Shown here piece by piece: positions 29,809 through 41,309 of a stretch of DNA of 64,000 nucleotides; within the stretch, counting starts at the first letter, position 1; each line of letters opens with the position of its first letter. Where the stretch lies: the NCBI GenBank assembly GCA_021014325.1, contig CM037459.1, forward strand, positions 16,208,501 to 16,272,500, read 5' to 3'. Under the pieces are notes generated by a model, which saw nothing but the letters and a program-made list of their open reading frames with translations, had not been told where the DNA came from and did not search any database. Made by a program: the position numbers and the translations under genes. The stretch comes from Plazaster borealis. Lineage: Eukaryota > Echinodermata > Asteroidea > Forcipulatida > Labidiasteridae.

Positions 29809-30075
29809 CTTATCCATCAAGGTTATCATCTGCAATATTAGTTGATCTTGTCTCAAGTCATCACCATTCTTGCAGATCATGGTGTATTCTTCTCCTTCTA
29901 TGGTCATAAATGTCAGCTTACTAGGCATCAGAGCACTCTTAAAAATAGATGCTTTCTTTGCTACAATTCCTTGAACTTTTACCTCAGGTTGAAGAGGCAA
30001 CGGCAATGGATCGAAGGACACAAAGTTGAAGTTGTTGGTGTCTGAATCACTCAATAGTAACTGCAATCTTTCAAT
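29809..30075 (-). CDS. PIK3C3: PIK3C3 (Vps34) exon, ATP-binding N-lobe of the kinase
   Basis: An 89-codon exon running from IERLQLLLSDSD to LQMITLMDK. It contains the conserved IFKSALMPSKL segment (phosphate-binding loop region) and NGDDLRQDQL, the signature of PI3-kinase N-lobes, and closely matches vertebrate Vps34. The acceptor is AG before ATTGAAAG and the donor is AAG/GTATAC, both on the minus strand. Phase is 0 at both ends. It joins the exon at 56083-56173, which ends GNRKKK; in vertebrates that sequence is followed directly by NERLQ. An alternative acceptor 15 nt further in (after GCAG) is possible but would drop the conserved ERLQ. The Polinton lies in the intron directly downstream in gene orientation. 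Confidence 0.93.
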
Positions 30076-30079
30076 CTAT

Positions 30080-31000
30080 TAATAATAAAATGGGAATTTT
30101 AAGAATAATTAATTAGCTTTTTGTTACAGGTCCATGTATCAGTCCAAAGAAATTAAATTTGCAGTTAATTATGTGTATACTATTATAAGAATAGCTTTCT
30201 CAATGTCAGGTGTTCTTTGATTCACCTGGTGTCTGTACAGAATAAAATTGACTGGACACAATAAAAATTACCACATTCGATTTCACTAACAACAGATGGC
30301 TGATCAACGAAAACATCAAAAAATTATAAATAAGCACGACTTTCGTTCATGTTGCTCACCTGTTGTTAGGTCTGTTTTCACCAAAATATTTCTGATAGAA
30401 TCATATACTTGTCATAATGCTACATTTTCATCCAAGTCAATGGGTTCTGCTTGAAAATCAACAAACTGGTCAGACAAAGAAGTGAGGAAAGCATTAAATT
30501 TATATTAAATTTATGCTAACTATCCTGGAAATTACAGAAGATTCCCCAAAACTGTGTAAACCACTCATCATCCTTATCCCAACACATCTAAAAATGTTGT
30601 GGATTGTCAATTTTTTGAAACATTAAAACATGTAGCTTGTCCTATGGACCTTTTGTATTGATGTCACCATGCCATGCCACCAGCTTAGAGGTAAACACTG
30701 GAAAATGCACATCTACATGTATACACATGCAGCACATAGGATGGGCCAAAATGAGCAACCTTATCTTGACCATGAAAGAAGTTCATCAGGCTGGTAAAAA
30801 TAGTCTCACACCACTTTAATGAGCTCATTATCTTCAGGTCAATTCACATAGCTGCATTTATGTCAGACGAATATGCATGAGTTCTACTCAAGCAGGCTGG
30901 GGCAGTGGCTTCACAAAGGGACCAATTATCGGCACCTTATCTGGGGATACTTAACAATCATGCAACAGGACCTGCCCGAGATCTTCAGAAATTGAGAAGT
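30080..31000. other. PIK3C3 intron, nothing recognised
   Basis: No exon, repeat or element recognised. Confidence 0.4.
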
Positions 31001-31012
31001 AACACTTTGATT

Positions 31013-31660
31013 GTTCCGCTTTGTTATGGCTGCTCGCTCCGCCGGACATGCGCTAATCCATTGTTGATACATTGTATCTAGTCTTTCAAAAGGTTTCAGT
31101 AATGACTACGTTTAGGGAACTGAAAGACATTACTAACTGAGGGAAAATGATGTTTCAAATGACTTGAATTTTGTCTCCGTTTTCTCAAATGCATGCATTT
31201 CATAAAACGTTTATATAAATTGCATTTTCAACCAACAAAAATGCATTAGTAAAAGCCAAGTTGTTTATTTTTTGTTATCAAGATGCCACATCTAAGGACT
31301 AAACTACAAAATGTATACCATTCAGATTTCAGAAATTGATTGTTCCGCTTTGTTATGGCTCCTCGCTCCGCCGGACAAGCGCTAATCCGCTGTTGATACA
31401 TTGGTACTAGTCTTTCAAAAGGTTTCAGTAATGGTCACGTTTTCGGAACTGAAAGACTAACTGAGGGAAAAAATAATGTTTCAAATGACTTGAATTTTAT
31501 CTCCGTTTTCTCAAACGCTTGCATTTCACGAAACTTTTATATAAATTTCATTTTCAACCACCAAAAATGTGTTAGTAAAAGCCAAGTTGTTTAATTTTTG
31601 TTATCAAGATGCCACATCTAAGGACTTTACTACAAAATGTATACACTTCAGATTTCAGAA
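31013..31660. repeat. Tandem duplication of a ~325-bp unit
   Basis: The unit beginning ATTGTTCCGCTTTGTTATGG at about 31009 recurs at about 31339, and both copies run through AAAAGGTTTCAGTAATG, CAAATGACTTGAATTTT, CAAGTTGTTTA and AAGATGCCACATCTAAGGAC to TTCAGATTTCAGAAATTG. The copies differ by scattered substitutions and small indels. Non-coding. Confidence 0.8.
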
Positions 31661-31669
31661 ATTGTTACG

Positions 31670-32600
31670 AAACGGGATGAAATATAAAGCGCATGGGAAA
31701 ACATAAACGGGACGGTAAAACAATATTATTTTTAACTGAGAAATAACCCGGGACAGGAAAACAGTGAACGGGACTGAGAAGTATAGGCCTAACGGGCGGA
31801 AAAATAATAAACGAGACGGAGAAATATCCAAGGAGAGGAAAAAATACTCGGGTGGAAACAAGTTTGTTTGAACCTCACATAGGCAGCATTAATGTTAAGA
31901 TGCTTTTCTCAAAATTTATTGAACACCGATTTGCGAAAACAAGACATTATTATTATTAATTATTCGGCCTTAAAGGTATCGTACACATTTGGTAATGCCT
32001 CAAAACAAATATTAGCATAAAAACTTACTTGGTAACAATAAAAGGGGACTCAAAGGGAAAAAACAGGACAGGGGAAACAGGACGGGGAAATAATAAACGG
32101 GACTGATAAATACCCCAGGACGGGAAAACATTAAATATGGGACAGAAAAAATAACCAGAAGTGGTTTTTGTGAAATAAAAAAAGTTACAAAGTTTTGTTG
32201 CAATGGAATGATGTTTTCTAATGTTATTTTGGTCTTGCGTAAATTATTTGGGGAACGGGATTGAGAATTAATACGGGACAGGCGGAAAATAACAGGGGAC
32301 ACAAAGGGAAACAACAGGACGGGAAATAATAAACGGGACTGAGAAATACCCCGGGACAGGAAAACATTAAGTAATGGAAAGGAAAAATAACCAGAAGTTG
32401 TTTTAGTGAATTAAAACAGTTACAAAGATTTGTAGCAATTGAATGATGTTTTCTTATATTATTTTTGCCTTGCGTAAATTCTTTGGGGAACGGGATTGAG
32501 AATGAATACGGGAAGGGAAAAAAAGTAACGGGACTGACAAGAAACCGGGGAATGGATATGAACAAACAGAACGGGGAAAAACAAGACTCAGAAATACTCC
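31670..32600. repeat. GGGAC/GGAAAA-rich degenerate repeat with a ~270-bp duplication
   Basis: Strand-asymmetric sequence built from AACGGGAC, GACGGGGAAA and GGAAATAATAAACGGGACTG units. A larger block (GGGGACTCAAAGGGAAAAAACAGGAC... ...AAGTTGTTTT/GTGGTTTTTGTGAA...ATGATGTTTTCT) occurs twice at about 32043-32270 and 32295-32510. Confidence 0.7.
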
Positions 32601-33139
32601 GAAAGAAATAGCTCTTTAACTAATGATGACATTGCCGTCCAACATAGAGGAATCCTGTGCTATATGTGGCACACAGTTTGATCATCCAAATCTGGAGAGT
32701 TTGACAAAAATTCATTTAGCATGAATAATACAAATGATTTACATTTTGTAAATACTCCCGATGAAATACTATACTAATCAAGAGCCTGACTTTCAGTGAG
32801 TCACAACATTACTAGGGTAATCCCTTAACAATTGACAGACCTAATAGCCCAACACCTACCAGACTTCTTTTGTTGTCGCGTTGCTTATTCAGACGTTAAT
32901 CCCTCTGGCAAGGGACTGGGTTTTAATGAGCCCTTCGGCCAGAGCGTGACCTCTTGTGTACTGGCATATTCATGAGTTTATTCAATCCTTTTGAAAGAGT
33001 TCAAAGAGCATGAAGCCGCCGGGTTCCTGGGGGTTGCGGTGGGAATTTGAGGTTAGTTAAAGAGGGCCTCCCTTACTTCCTCTTTTTTCTCGCGCCCAAG
33101 GGGTAGCCTATTAGGGCGAGCCAAGAGGGGAGAAGGGCG

Positions 33140-33243
33140 GGATGCTTTTTGGGTAAGTATCACTCGTAGACCCTTCCCACACTACTGTAGGGAGGGATTG
33201 TACTTAGTTCACTTACCCAAATAGCACTACTTTTGCATAGACA
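33140..33243. repeat. DIRS-1 internal complementary region
   Basis: Contains two head-to-head blocks, TTTTTGGGTAAGTATCACTC...TAGACCC and TTCACTTACCCAAATAGCAC. The second is the inverse of the right terminus at about 37100-37130. By comparison with DIRS-2 this is the circle-junction-like internal complementary region that defines DIRS elements. Confidence 0.5.
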
Positions 33244-33496
33244 AGCCCCGAAAAGTCTGGTGGCTGGGTAGGTGAGACGCCTGCACAACAGAGATTAGGC
33301 GGAAAAGCTATTGAGTATAGCTACTGACAAGTTTCTCTTGTTTTTTTTTGGTTTTTTTGTGCCCACCTTAGTGTTGCCGGGAAGGACCACTTGGTTGGGT
33401 AGAACTCTTTGGAGCAGGAGGAGTGGATGACAGGACTGTCCTTCCCTTTCTGTCCCCAGTCTGGAGTACGTCACGAAGGTAGCAAGAAGTGAAAGT

Positions 33497-34557
33497 CTAG
33501 GCCGACTTCCAGCAGGCTGCCTGAGTGATATGCGTCAGGGGGACTCCCCTGAAGAGTGCCCATGAAGTAGCTACAGCCCTGATGTCATGAGCCCGTATAT
33601 GGGCCTTGGCGTTAGAGTCGGCTTTGGGCGTTAGCGAATTTGATTGCTGAAGCGATCCATTGCGCAACAGTGTCCCTGGACGCTGGTCCATGGGGGGTCA
33701 CTGTTGTAATGAATTACTGAAGGCAGTCCCCCCTCAGCGGCTTAGTACGTGCCAGATACCATTTAAGGGATCGCACAGGGCACCAAAGTTTGTCCGAGGG
33801 AAGAGATGAGAACGACCCAATCTCCGGGATGAAGATATCCGGGGGACTAAATTCTGGAGTCTGATTCTTCGTCAAGAAGGCCCTCCACAGGACCAGGCGG
33901 ACTCCGCCGGGTTCCCAACGTATGTGTCCGTGAGCTAGCGTATGTGCATGGATTTCGCTGCTCCTTCTGAAGGGAAGGGCGATAAACTCGAAGGTGCGCT
34001 CCCGATACTTGAAGCAGAGGAATCGGGAGTGTCCAGGAAGGATGGGTAGGTGGAGGTATGCATCCTTGAGATCCAGAGACGTTGCCCAAGCTGGCGTTGG
34101 CAACGAGTCTAGAATTATTTTGAGTGTTTCCATTCGGAAACGGCGGGGTCTGACAAACTGGTTCAATGGCTTCAAGTTGATGATTGGTCGCCATTCTCCT
34201 ATTCCCTTTTTCGGAGTCAGGAAGAATGAGGAGAGGAACCCTTTGAACTGATCTGCTGGTGGAACCGGGGGATGGCTCTTTTCTCGATGAGTGAGAGAAC
34301 CTCCTCCTCGAGAGCGAGACGTTTGTCTCGGTTTGTCGAAACCGGTGTCTCGCGAAGAATGTTTCCGACAGGGGGGTGCTTGTGAATTCCAGCCGGTAGC
34401 CTTGTCTGATTGTCGCAAGCACCCACGCATCGGAGGTGATCCCTTCCCAGGACCCTGCAAAAACTTTGAGGCGGCCCCCGACGGGTCCCGTCACTAGGGT
34501 GGAAGTGTCATTGTCGCCACCCCCCGGAGTACCGGGGAGGGGGACGGCCAGAGCCAC
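33497..34557 (-). pseudogene. DIRS-1 reverse transcriptase fused to recombinase by deletion
   Basis: On the minus strand the RT part shows STPKKG-like, GEWRPIINLKPLNQFV, LPTPAWATSLDLKDAYLHLP (first catalytic Asp in SLDLKDAY) and RERTFEFIALPF. Immediately after, in the same frame near 33970, the sequence becomes a tyrosine recombinase: RRSSEIHAHTLAHGHIRWEP (box I Arg), FSPPDIFIPEIGSFSSLPSD and LWCPVRSLKWYLARTKPLRG. After a shift, RAHDIRAVATSWALFRGVPL (HxxR of box II) and QAACWK follow at 33497-33600. The YLDD active-site half of the RT, RNase H and the recombinase N-terminus are missing. Confidence 0.8.
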
Positions 34558-36259
34558 GACCTCGGCCGGCAGATTGTATGTTCTGACGGAAGGGTTGGAC
34601 GTAAGGCCGTGGGGCAGCGGCTGCCGCTCCAGCTGAAGTCCTGGCTGTTAGCTGACGGAAGGGCTTAAAGGGCTTCCGCAGAGCCGGGCGGAAAGATGCA
34701 GCGCCTTTTGTCGTTTTCTTTTCCTCCGGTTTAGGTTTGGTGGACGCAGATGATTTTCTGAGGCTCAGTTTATTGGCTGTGTCAATCCGCTTGGCCTCGG
34801 TTTCCAGAACCTCTTGAAATTTTCCGTTGAAGAGGTCTTTCCCTAGGAAGGTAAGGTCTTCTAACTTCTTCTTTGCCCCCTCGTAAGGGATGTACAAAGT
34901 ATCCAGGATGTTGGTTCTGCGAGACTTGGCTGAGATGAGAGATATTCTCGTAAACTGATCCAGGGAGAAGCGAAGCGCTTCGTCCAAACATCTGAATGCT
35001 ACTGCTAGCATATCAGCTGGGATTGGTGAGTCTTCTCACAGGCGCAGACAGTGTACTATAAGCGGAACTGTCAGGAAATCCTCGCAGTCCTTCTCCGGAA
35101 AACGGAAGTAGGTTGCTGCCCGCAGTGGATACGGGGTCCTTTTCTTTGTGGCTGCAATGCGCTGGATATGGTCTAAGCATAGACTGTCCATCGGCATGGT
35201 AGGAAAAGCTGGGGGCGGGACTCTTCCGCACCAGTCCGTCGTTTAAACGACTGGCGACTCGCCGGTTGGTCAGGTTGACTGTCATCGGGAGGTTGAAGTA
35301 CCCGTACCATGTCGCGTTGAAGAAGTCTCATCTGGGTTTCAAATGAAGAGAGGCTGGAGATGTCCGGAATTTCATCCTCACCTGAACGCCCGTCTAGTGA
35401 TGGTGCGTGAGAGTCGCAGTCATTTCTTTCATCCAAGGTGGGATCATTGGAACGGGGGTACCCAGGTTCATTGACGGATGGATCGAAATAGCGGCTGTTG
35501 ATCCGGAGGGGAATCTGTCGCTGTCCGGTAAGGATGGAGCGCCGGAGCCGTCGTTGGAGCGATCCCATGGGCCTGGCGTGATCCGGGTTCCGGTTCTGTC
35601 CGGGCAGGATAAGACCTGGGTCCGCGCTTGGGAATGTTGCCACTGGGGGGTTTGCTCTAGCGAACGCCGGAGGGGGTCCCCACTGTTGTTGCCTTGTCAA
35701 TGCAGATAATGAAGAGCTTATCTCTTGAAAGCCTTCATGAAATCTGTTGCGAAAACGCTGTCTTTCTTCTTCTTCTTTCTCTTTTTCCCGTCAAGGGGTG
35801 TTTCCCCTGAAGAGGACAAAGGAGGATTACTCGTGCGTTTCTTTGTTTGAGTTAATCCGCTCTCCTCAGAAAACTCTGATGAAAGGTCCGATCACGGTAC
35901 TCCAGAGCATTGAAGCGTGACTGAGGTTGACCGGGAATCCCCCGCCTTAGGAGGGAGGAGAGACCGGTCATGCCCGGTAGGCCCACTGTGTTTCGCCCTG
36001 GTGGGTCCCGGTGGCTCTGTGCGAGATGAACACATGGAGGGGGCAAGTGAAAATTGGGCCCTGGCCCTGTTTCGTGAACAGTCACCCCCGGACGGAGTCT
36101 TGGGTACAAGGCCAAGGGTGAAGAGCGAGGGGACCCCGGCAGGGGAACTGACGCTGGCTGGCTTGGTGACGCTGATGGTCTAAAGACCGAAGGTGAGCTG
36201 GAGCGAGTACTGTCCCCTTTTTGGGCCTGGCCCTTGGGACCGCTCATGCTCTTGGTCAC
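34508..36259 (-). pseudogene. DIRS-1 gag-like region
   Basis: Overlapping minus-strand frames (35852-36259, 35173-35700, 35013-35285, 34508-35011) give a Pro/Ser-rich N-terminal part, a central helical region (SSFETQMRLLQRDMVRVLQP, then FRCLDEALRFSLDQFTRISL and GAKKKLEDLTFLGKDLFNGK) and a basic Arg/Gly/Pro C-terminal tail (QSAGRGRGSGRPPPRYSGGW). This is the usual make-up of DIRS/Ngaro gag-like ORF1. The frames are split by shifts, so it is probably inactive. Confidence 0.65.
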
Positions 36260-36486
36260 GCCTTTTTTTCACATTTGAACCTTTGCGGTCTTTCGCCAGG
36301 GGGACCAAAGTCCCGCGGGCCGACCTATCCTCGGAGCTGTCACGGTGTTCCATACCGTAGTATGTGCACCTGACAGGGGTCAGCCCAAGCGCTGGGAGAC
36401 TGCTCTGGATAATGGTAGTATTTCCAATAAGCTTCTGTGTAATATCTCGTTTAAGGATCGTACTGTACCGAGATATTCAAGGACGT

Positions 36487-36710
36487 TCGGGGAGCAGTGA
36501 ACGGCCGACGGCCGGTGTACTCTGCGATGCGACCTACTCTAGCATACTAACGACCGAACTAGTTGAGGCGACCGAGGGAAGGGAGCGGCTGATGGCCGGT
36601 GTACCCCACGTTACGTCTCGCTAGGTCTCTTAGCCTACCACCGGCTAGGAGGAAACAACTGGGAGAAGGGAACGGCCGACAGCCGTTATACTCCGCGACG
36701 CTTCGCTAGT
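36487..36710. repeat. Three ~90-bp direct repeats in the DIRS-1 5' region
   Basis: GGGAGCAGTGAACGGCCGAC at 36490, GGGAGCGGCTGATGGCCGGT at about 36581 and GGGAACGGCCGACAGCCGTT at about 36667 start three diverged units, each followed by GTACTC(T/C)GCGA(T/C)GC or GTACCCCACGTTACG. Confidence 0.55.
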
Positions 36711-37149
36711 CCCCTGAACGGTCGGGAAAGAACTCCCGGACAGGGGCCCCACGGTACAGGTGGGGCGACTAGCTAATCGAAAACCAGAAAAATCAGAAGC
36801 AAGAAAATGACTCGTAAGCAGAGTAATCTTATTCAAATTCTTTCTCTACAACACAAAACAACTCTACTATAGTTATAGCTTTATATTAGATTAGATAATA
36901 ACGATTGTTTACCTAGCAAATCGTACCAATTCTCAAGAACGAGAGAGCGTGTTGTAAAACACGTCTGTGCAATACCAAAGCTAGAAAAAAAGAGGAAGTA
37001 ACATGGCGGAGCCAGTGCGTAGCATGATGGGTAGGCCCAAGAGGGCGCCACCAACGGCTGTAATACTTTTAGCGAAATTGCCCTTCGGCTATTAAATATG
37101 CAATAGTAGTGCTATTTGGGTAAGTGAACGAAGTAGACCCACATACATG

Positions 37150-38935
37150 TATGTGACAGTTCATATACTCCTTCATCTCTTTTTATAGTTGATCGTCCCC
37201 TTCTTATCCATTTACTGTCTTGTGTTCAGCGCCTAATCTTATCCCCTTCGCTATCCAAAACCTCATTATTTTCTCAGTTAATTACATAGCCTTGATTCAA
37301 GGCTGTTGGCGTAGTGTACCCCGGCGGCCCGGTGCGGCACGATTCGGCAACAACTGCAGTGCATAGACAGTGTACATTGTACATATGTACAGTACATGTA
37401 TTGTACAGCGAGAACTGTATAGCCAAGTCGTGAGTACGGTCGTTCTTTCAACCTCGAACGCGTGACTCAAACAACAGCCTTGACCGGTTTGTAAATGAAA
37501 GCTTATGTGTTTCTTTATATTTTATTGGAAATCCAATAAAAGCACTTATGCAGGATGTGGGCGTTTCATTCTAAACATTGGCCAATCACAGGCGCGATTG
37601 AGAATGACCTATTTGACCTGAACGACAAGGCTGCATAATTACTGCTGCTATGCAATCCATGACGACCACTGTGTTAGTTATGTATACGCTGTACACGCGG
37701 ATCGGCCGGTCGCGGCCGGCTGGAGCGCCTTGATCAAGGATATGGACAACCCTGATCATTCCCCATTCTTTTGGTTATTAATTCTGGAGTTGATGTAGTT
37801 TCTGCATTTGTGTTTTCCTTACATGTCCTCTCGAAGTCCGACTTAACTCTGTGCAGCCACACCGTCTTCATACTTTTGAATTGTTATCGGGCAGGGTCTT
37901 AAGAATTTACTGCTAAGCAAAAATTGAAAGGATACAGTCACACATGATACATGTGAATTAGAGTTTTAGCTACCTTATTCTAGTAAGTGTACTTGGGAAA
38001 TGTGCTTTAAATAAATAGGCAGCTCTGAAATTGGGCACCTCTTGGGGCGGCCCACAAGATATAAAAAGTGCAATAAGCTATTAATTGCCTCCATGATGAA
38101 ACAATCAACAATATTGTAGTTATTTGAGGTCTTTGTTTTGTATATTCTACCTCCAATGAATGCACCAACAATGATTAAATCACTGTTTTAATGGTGCAAG
38201 ATGGAGACAGGAGATGGTCAATCGGGCTTATAGGCCATTATAAAATAAAATAAAACGTCAGAAAAGCGTCTTCCTGATGGGAAATGGTGTATACATGTTA
38301 TGTACTAAATCGATCCACTCAACCTCATATTCCTGCCCTCATTGTCTCGCTCAGCTGACAATTTGTGGAGAATACGCAACATTTTCAGATAGATATTATT
38401 ATAACAAAATATTCCCAAATTCAAACCGGCGCGCCAGTGCATGCAAGTAGCCACATCTGGATACTGCATGCATATTCATAAGAATGAGTAAACAAGACTT
38501 CCGCCACTGACCAATGGGGTCTCGCCTTTCGCACGCATTATAGTAATGAGTCATTGGCTTCAATACAAACCCATCAAGGCGTTGGTTCGGTGAGTACAGT
38601 AAACGGATAATATGAGCATGCGCACACTGATCCTGCACACAGACACGTCCATGCACGTAGCTGGTAGCTCGGGCGGGTAGCTCGGGCGGGTAGCGCGGCG
38701 CAAATAAAATAAAAATTAAAACATTACAATAAAAATTATTTAAAAAACCTCCAACGCCTTGATCAAGGCTATTAATTACGTGGTTATTGACAACGGCAAA
38801 ATCTGTGATGGCTGATTTCATCTCTTATCCTACTGTTGCTTTTTTTCTTACCCTCGTCATCACTCCAGATGTTAACTTTTACACTTAGTTCTTACGTTCA
38901 TCAAAACAGGTGCTGAATTTTCTTTCCATTTCCCC
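37150..38935. other. PIK3C3 intron, no gene recognised
   Basis: Short frames (38399-38821, minus) have no recognised similarity. Contains GTACATTGTACATATGTACA-like self-complementary sequence at 37370-37395. A pair of GCCTTGATTCAAGGCTG / CGCCTTGATCAAGG-type inverted motifs occurs at 37290, 37726 and 38755. Confidence 0.4.
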
Positions 38936-38939
38936 AATT

Positions 38940-40370
38940 TAAGATGGTTTGCAAGACTGACAGGGGATTTCAGAAGACCACACCACACTTCTTTTCTTTT
39001 TTAGTCTTGTCCTTGGGATATACTACAAGGCGCATGAGCATGAGATGTGGCTTAACTGGGCATTCCACTCCCTGTTTTTTCATATATCTTTGTATCCTCT
39101 CTGAAAAACACTTCATATCTGGGCCCAATTTTATGGCTCTGCTTGCCGTAAGCAAAGAATCGGCGCTTACGGAAGCAGGGAATTCCGCGCTTACGTCAAG
39201 CATATTTCACGGGTTAGCACGGAATTTTTGCTTGTGCGTGTGCGTACTCCACGTTACTAGGCATTCTTCGCTTACACAGCTTGCGCAGAAATTCGGCGCT
39301 TGCACTGCAAGCGGAGAATGGAGATCGTAAGCGCAGAATTCGACGGTAAGCAGAGCCATGAAATTGGGCCCCTGGTAGCACCACTAATCCTTTCTGATCT
39401 GTTTGGGCTTTGGCTTTCTTTTCTGCTCTATCTTTTGGTTGTTTTTCACTCTTCCTAATGATATCCTGCTCTACTTTACTAAATGAACACAATGGGTAGC
39501 CACAATTCTTTAATGACATCTTCACATGCTCAGTTTCATCGATCTTTTGATCTGCTTCAGTTACAATGTTATTCTTCCAGTCCAAAAGAGTTCTCACTAC
39601 TGTTAGCTTGTGTTACACGTGGTGGTGTGAGTTGAGCATACAATATTGATCAGTGTGGGTTTGCTTCCTATATACCTGGAGCATGATGGTACCGTTCCGT
39701 TTCCTGACAAAAAAGGTGTCCATGAAAGATGAGTCTTTCTTTAATCTTCTTCATCCACCGTGAAATTGATATTGCCAGTATCATCAATAGTGTTCAGATG
39801 TTCTGACAGCAATCCCGTCATCCCTTTCTTTATCTTCTCCACAATGTCATCATATTATCTCTTTCAAAAGCTGGGCTTACACATTTCTGGTGACTAAGGG
39901 ATAGCCTTCCCTATCAGATCCTCTATGAAAATATTGGCCATGATTGCTGACAGGGGGTCTCCATTGACAAACCCATTCTTTTGTCTACACATGAGAAGGG
40001 TCAGCTTTTTCAGGGCGAGGTCTTTTTCTTACAGAGTGTGGGCTTTTTCCAGAGTTTGTGGAACTGGTGTTTTCGTGAATAGTGACATCATGTTGTGTGA
40101 GATTAGAATTTCATCCTCTAAGACTCGATTGGCCACAAGCTCTTCCGCTAATAACTGTCTTGAATTCTTGCAGTGATATTCTGTGTGGCCAACCAGGGGG
40201 GCCAAAAAATATGTACTAGTGCTTTTGATATAATATAAGTGCAATATATCCTCGGGCCTAGATCTACAATGGGGTATAGTTGTATTGTCTTTCAGTAATC
40301 CTACCACTTTCTTTAGATTCTGTAATAGGAATTGACTAATTTGTGTTTGACCTGTAGCCAAGGGTGCCCT
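38940..40370 (-). pseudogene. Penelope-like element reverse transcriptase, decayed
   Basis: Minus-strand pieces in order: VGHTEYHCKNSRQLLAEEL and DEILISHNMMSLFTKTPVPQ (about 40055-40200), corresponding to the SFDV.SLFTNIP palm block of Penelope RTs. Then EHLNTIDDTGNINFTVDEE (about 39745-39805), an MDT...GTI..QVYRK..HTDQY-like stretch (about 39640-39720), VRTLLDWKNNIVTE (39550-39600) and finally SERIQRYMKKQGV followed by KKCGVVF (about 38970-39100). Stops and shifts break it. The element ends at CGVVF, before the GIY-YIG endonuclease expected in full-length copies. A MITE (39121-39371) is inserted in it. Confidence 0.75.
39121..39371. mobile_element. 251-bp MITE inserted in the Penelope-like element
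   Basis: GGGCCCAATTTTATGGCTCT (39121-39140) and AGAGCCATGAAATTGGGCCC (39352-39371) are near-perfect inverted termini. The interior contains several more CTTACG/GTAAGC-type inverted motifs and no coding region. Flanks suggest a 2-bp CT target duplication, because removing the MITE plus one CT restores the Penelope frame. Confidence 0.85.
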
Positions 40371-41094
40371 ACTAAAATGACGTCATGTGCATAAGGTCAA
40401 TTGACCATTAATCTTAACTTGTAACAAATGTTTCTATTGGCTGCTAATGGGTCTGTGTTGTGGACATGGCAGCAATGCCTTCACACACGTGCAGTATGAT
40501 TACACTTTCACTAGTGCAATTTCACACTATATAATGGGCTCAGAAGTGTGAAATGGGAGGGGAACATCGGATAGTAATAACAAAATGAAATATGCTGTAT
40601 TTTTGTCTGTGTACATTCGAAGGCACATGAGGATTGTGGTTGAAAAAGGGTAAATGACCGAGTATTAGAGAAACTGGAAGAGATTTAAGAATCTTCACGA
40701 TTTATACATAATGAGGACAGACATTTTTGTTATCGTTTGATAGAAGTTATACTAAAACAAACAGATTGGCCCAATGTTGTCCAGATACCAATTCTTTAGA
40801 GCCTTAGGGATAAATACCAGGCAAAAATAAGAAAGCCTCTTCCCTGGCTATTTTATGAAATTTAAGTTTAGGTACAAACATGGACTGAATTTTTTCACAA
40901 AAGCGTCTGTCCATTGTTCATACATGACTTATTTCCCATTGTCATTTCCTTAATACCCAAAGATACATCTCAGTTTTACTGCTTACAATCTTTAAGGGTA
41001 AGGAATTTAACTGGCTCTATATTTCTTACATTGTAAAAACTTTTTCAACTGTTCTTGTAATTTCTAAAGGTCACAAATTTATTTTTTGGTTTTG

Positions 41095-41300
41095 CTATAA
41101 ACCGTCTGCACCATCGATAAAAATGTCGTAATCGGCTGTTGTACACTGCTCAAGCCGACGCTCTACGGCTGTAAGCGGCGACAACTGCAGCTCGCTCAGA
41201 AAGGCCCGCCGAGCGGAATGACTGTTTGACAGCATCCAACACTTCAGGTGTAGGTCCCCCGGTGCCGGATGAAGAAGACCGGATTGAACCAAACTCGGGT
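41095..41300 (-). pseudogene. Fragment of a DIRS-type ORF (RT end/recombinase start)
   Basis: The minus-strand frame reads HPAPGDLHLKCWMLSNSHSA then RRAFLSEL. This parallels HPDPDSPHLCAWMLSSLPSK then RLAFLKML in the DIRS element at 48587-51096. Only this short piece is recognisable; the upstream frame (41244-41708) is Pro/Ser-rich without a match. Confidence 0.5.
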
Positions 41301-41309
41301 CAAACTCCG

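Larger units (their letters stand above)
32880..37143 (-). mobile_element. DIRS-type retroelement 1, internally deleted
   Basis: A minus-strand DIRS-like element holding gag-like frames (34508-36259), an RT N-terminal region (about 33950-34500), a recombinase C-terminal half (33497-33950), an internal complementary region at 33140-33243 and an inverted terminus at about 37000-37143. The inverted match GCAATAGTAGTGCTATTTGG (37100-37119) versus CCAAATAGCACTACTTTTGC (33217-33236) supports this. The left outer terminus is unclear. It lies in the 26-kb PIK3C3 intron in the same orientation as the host gene. Confidence 0.65.
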
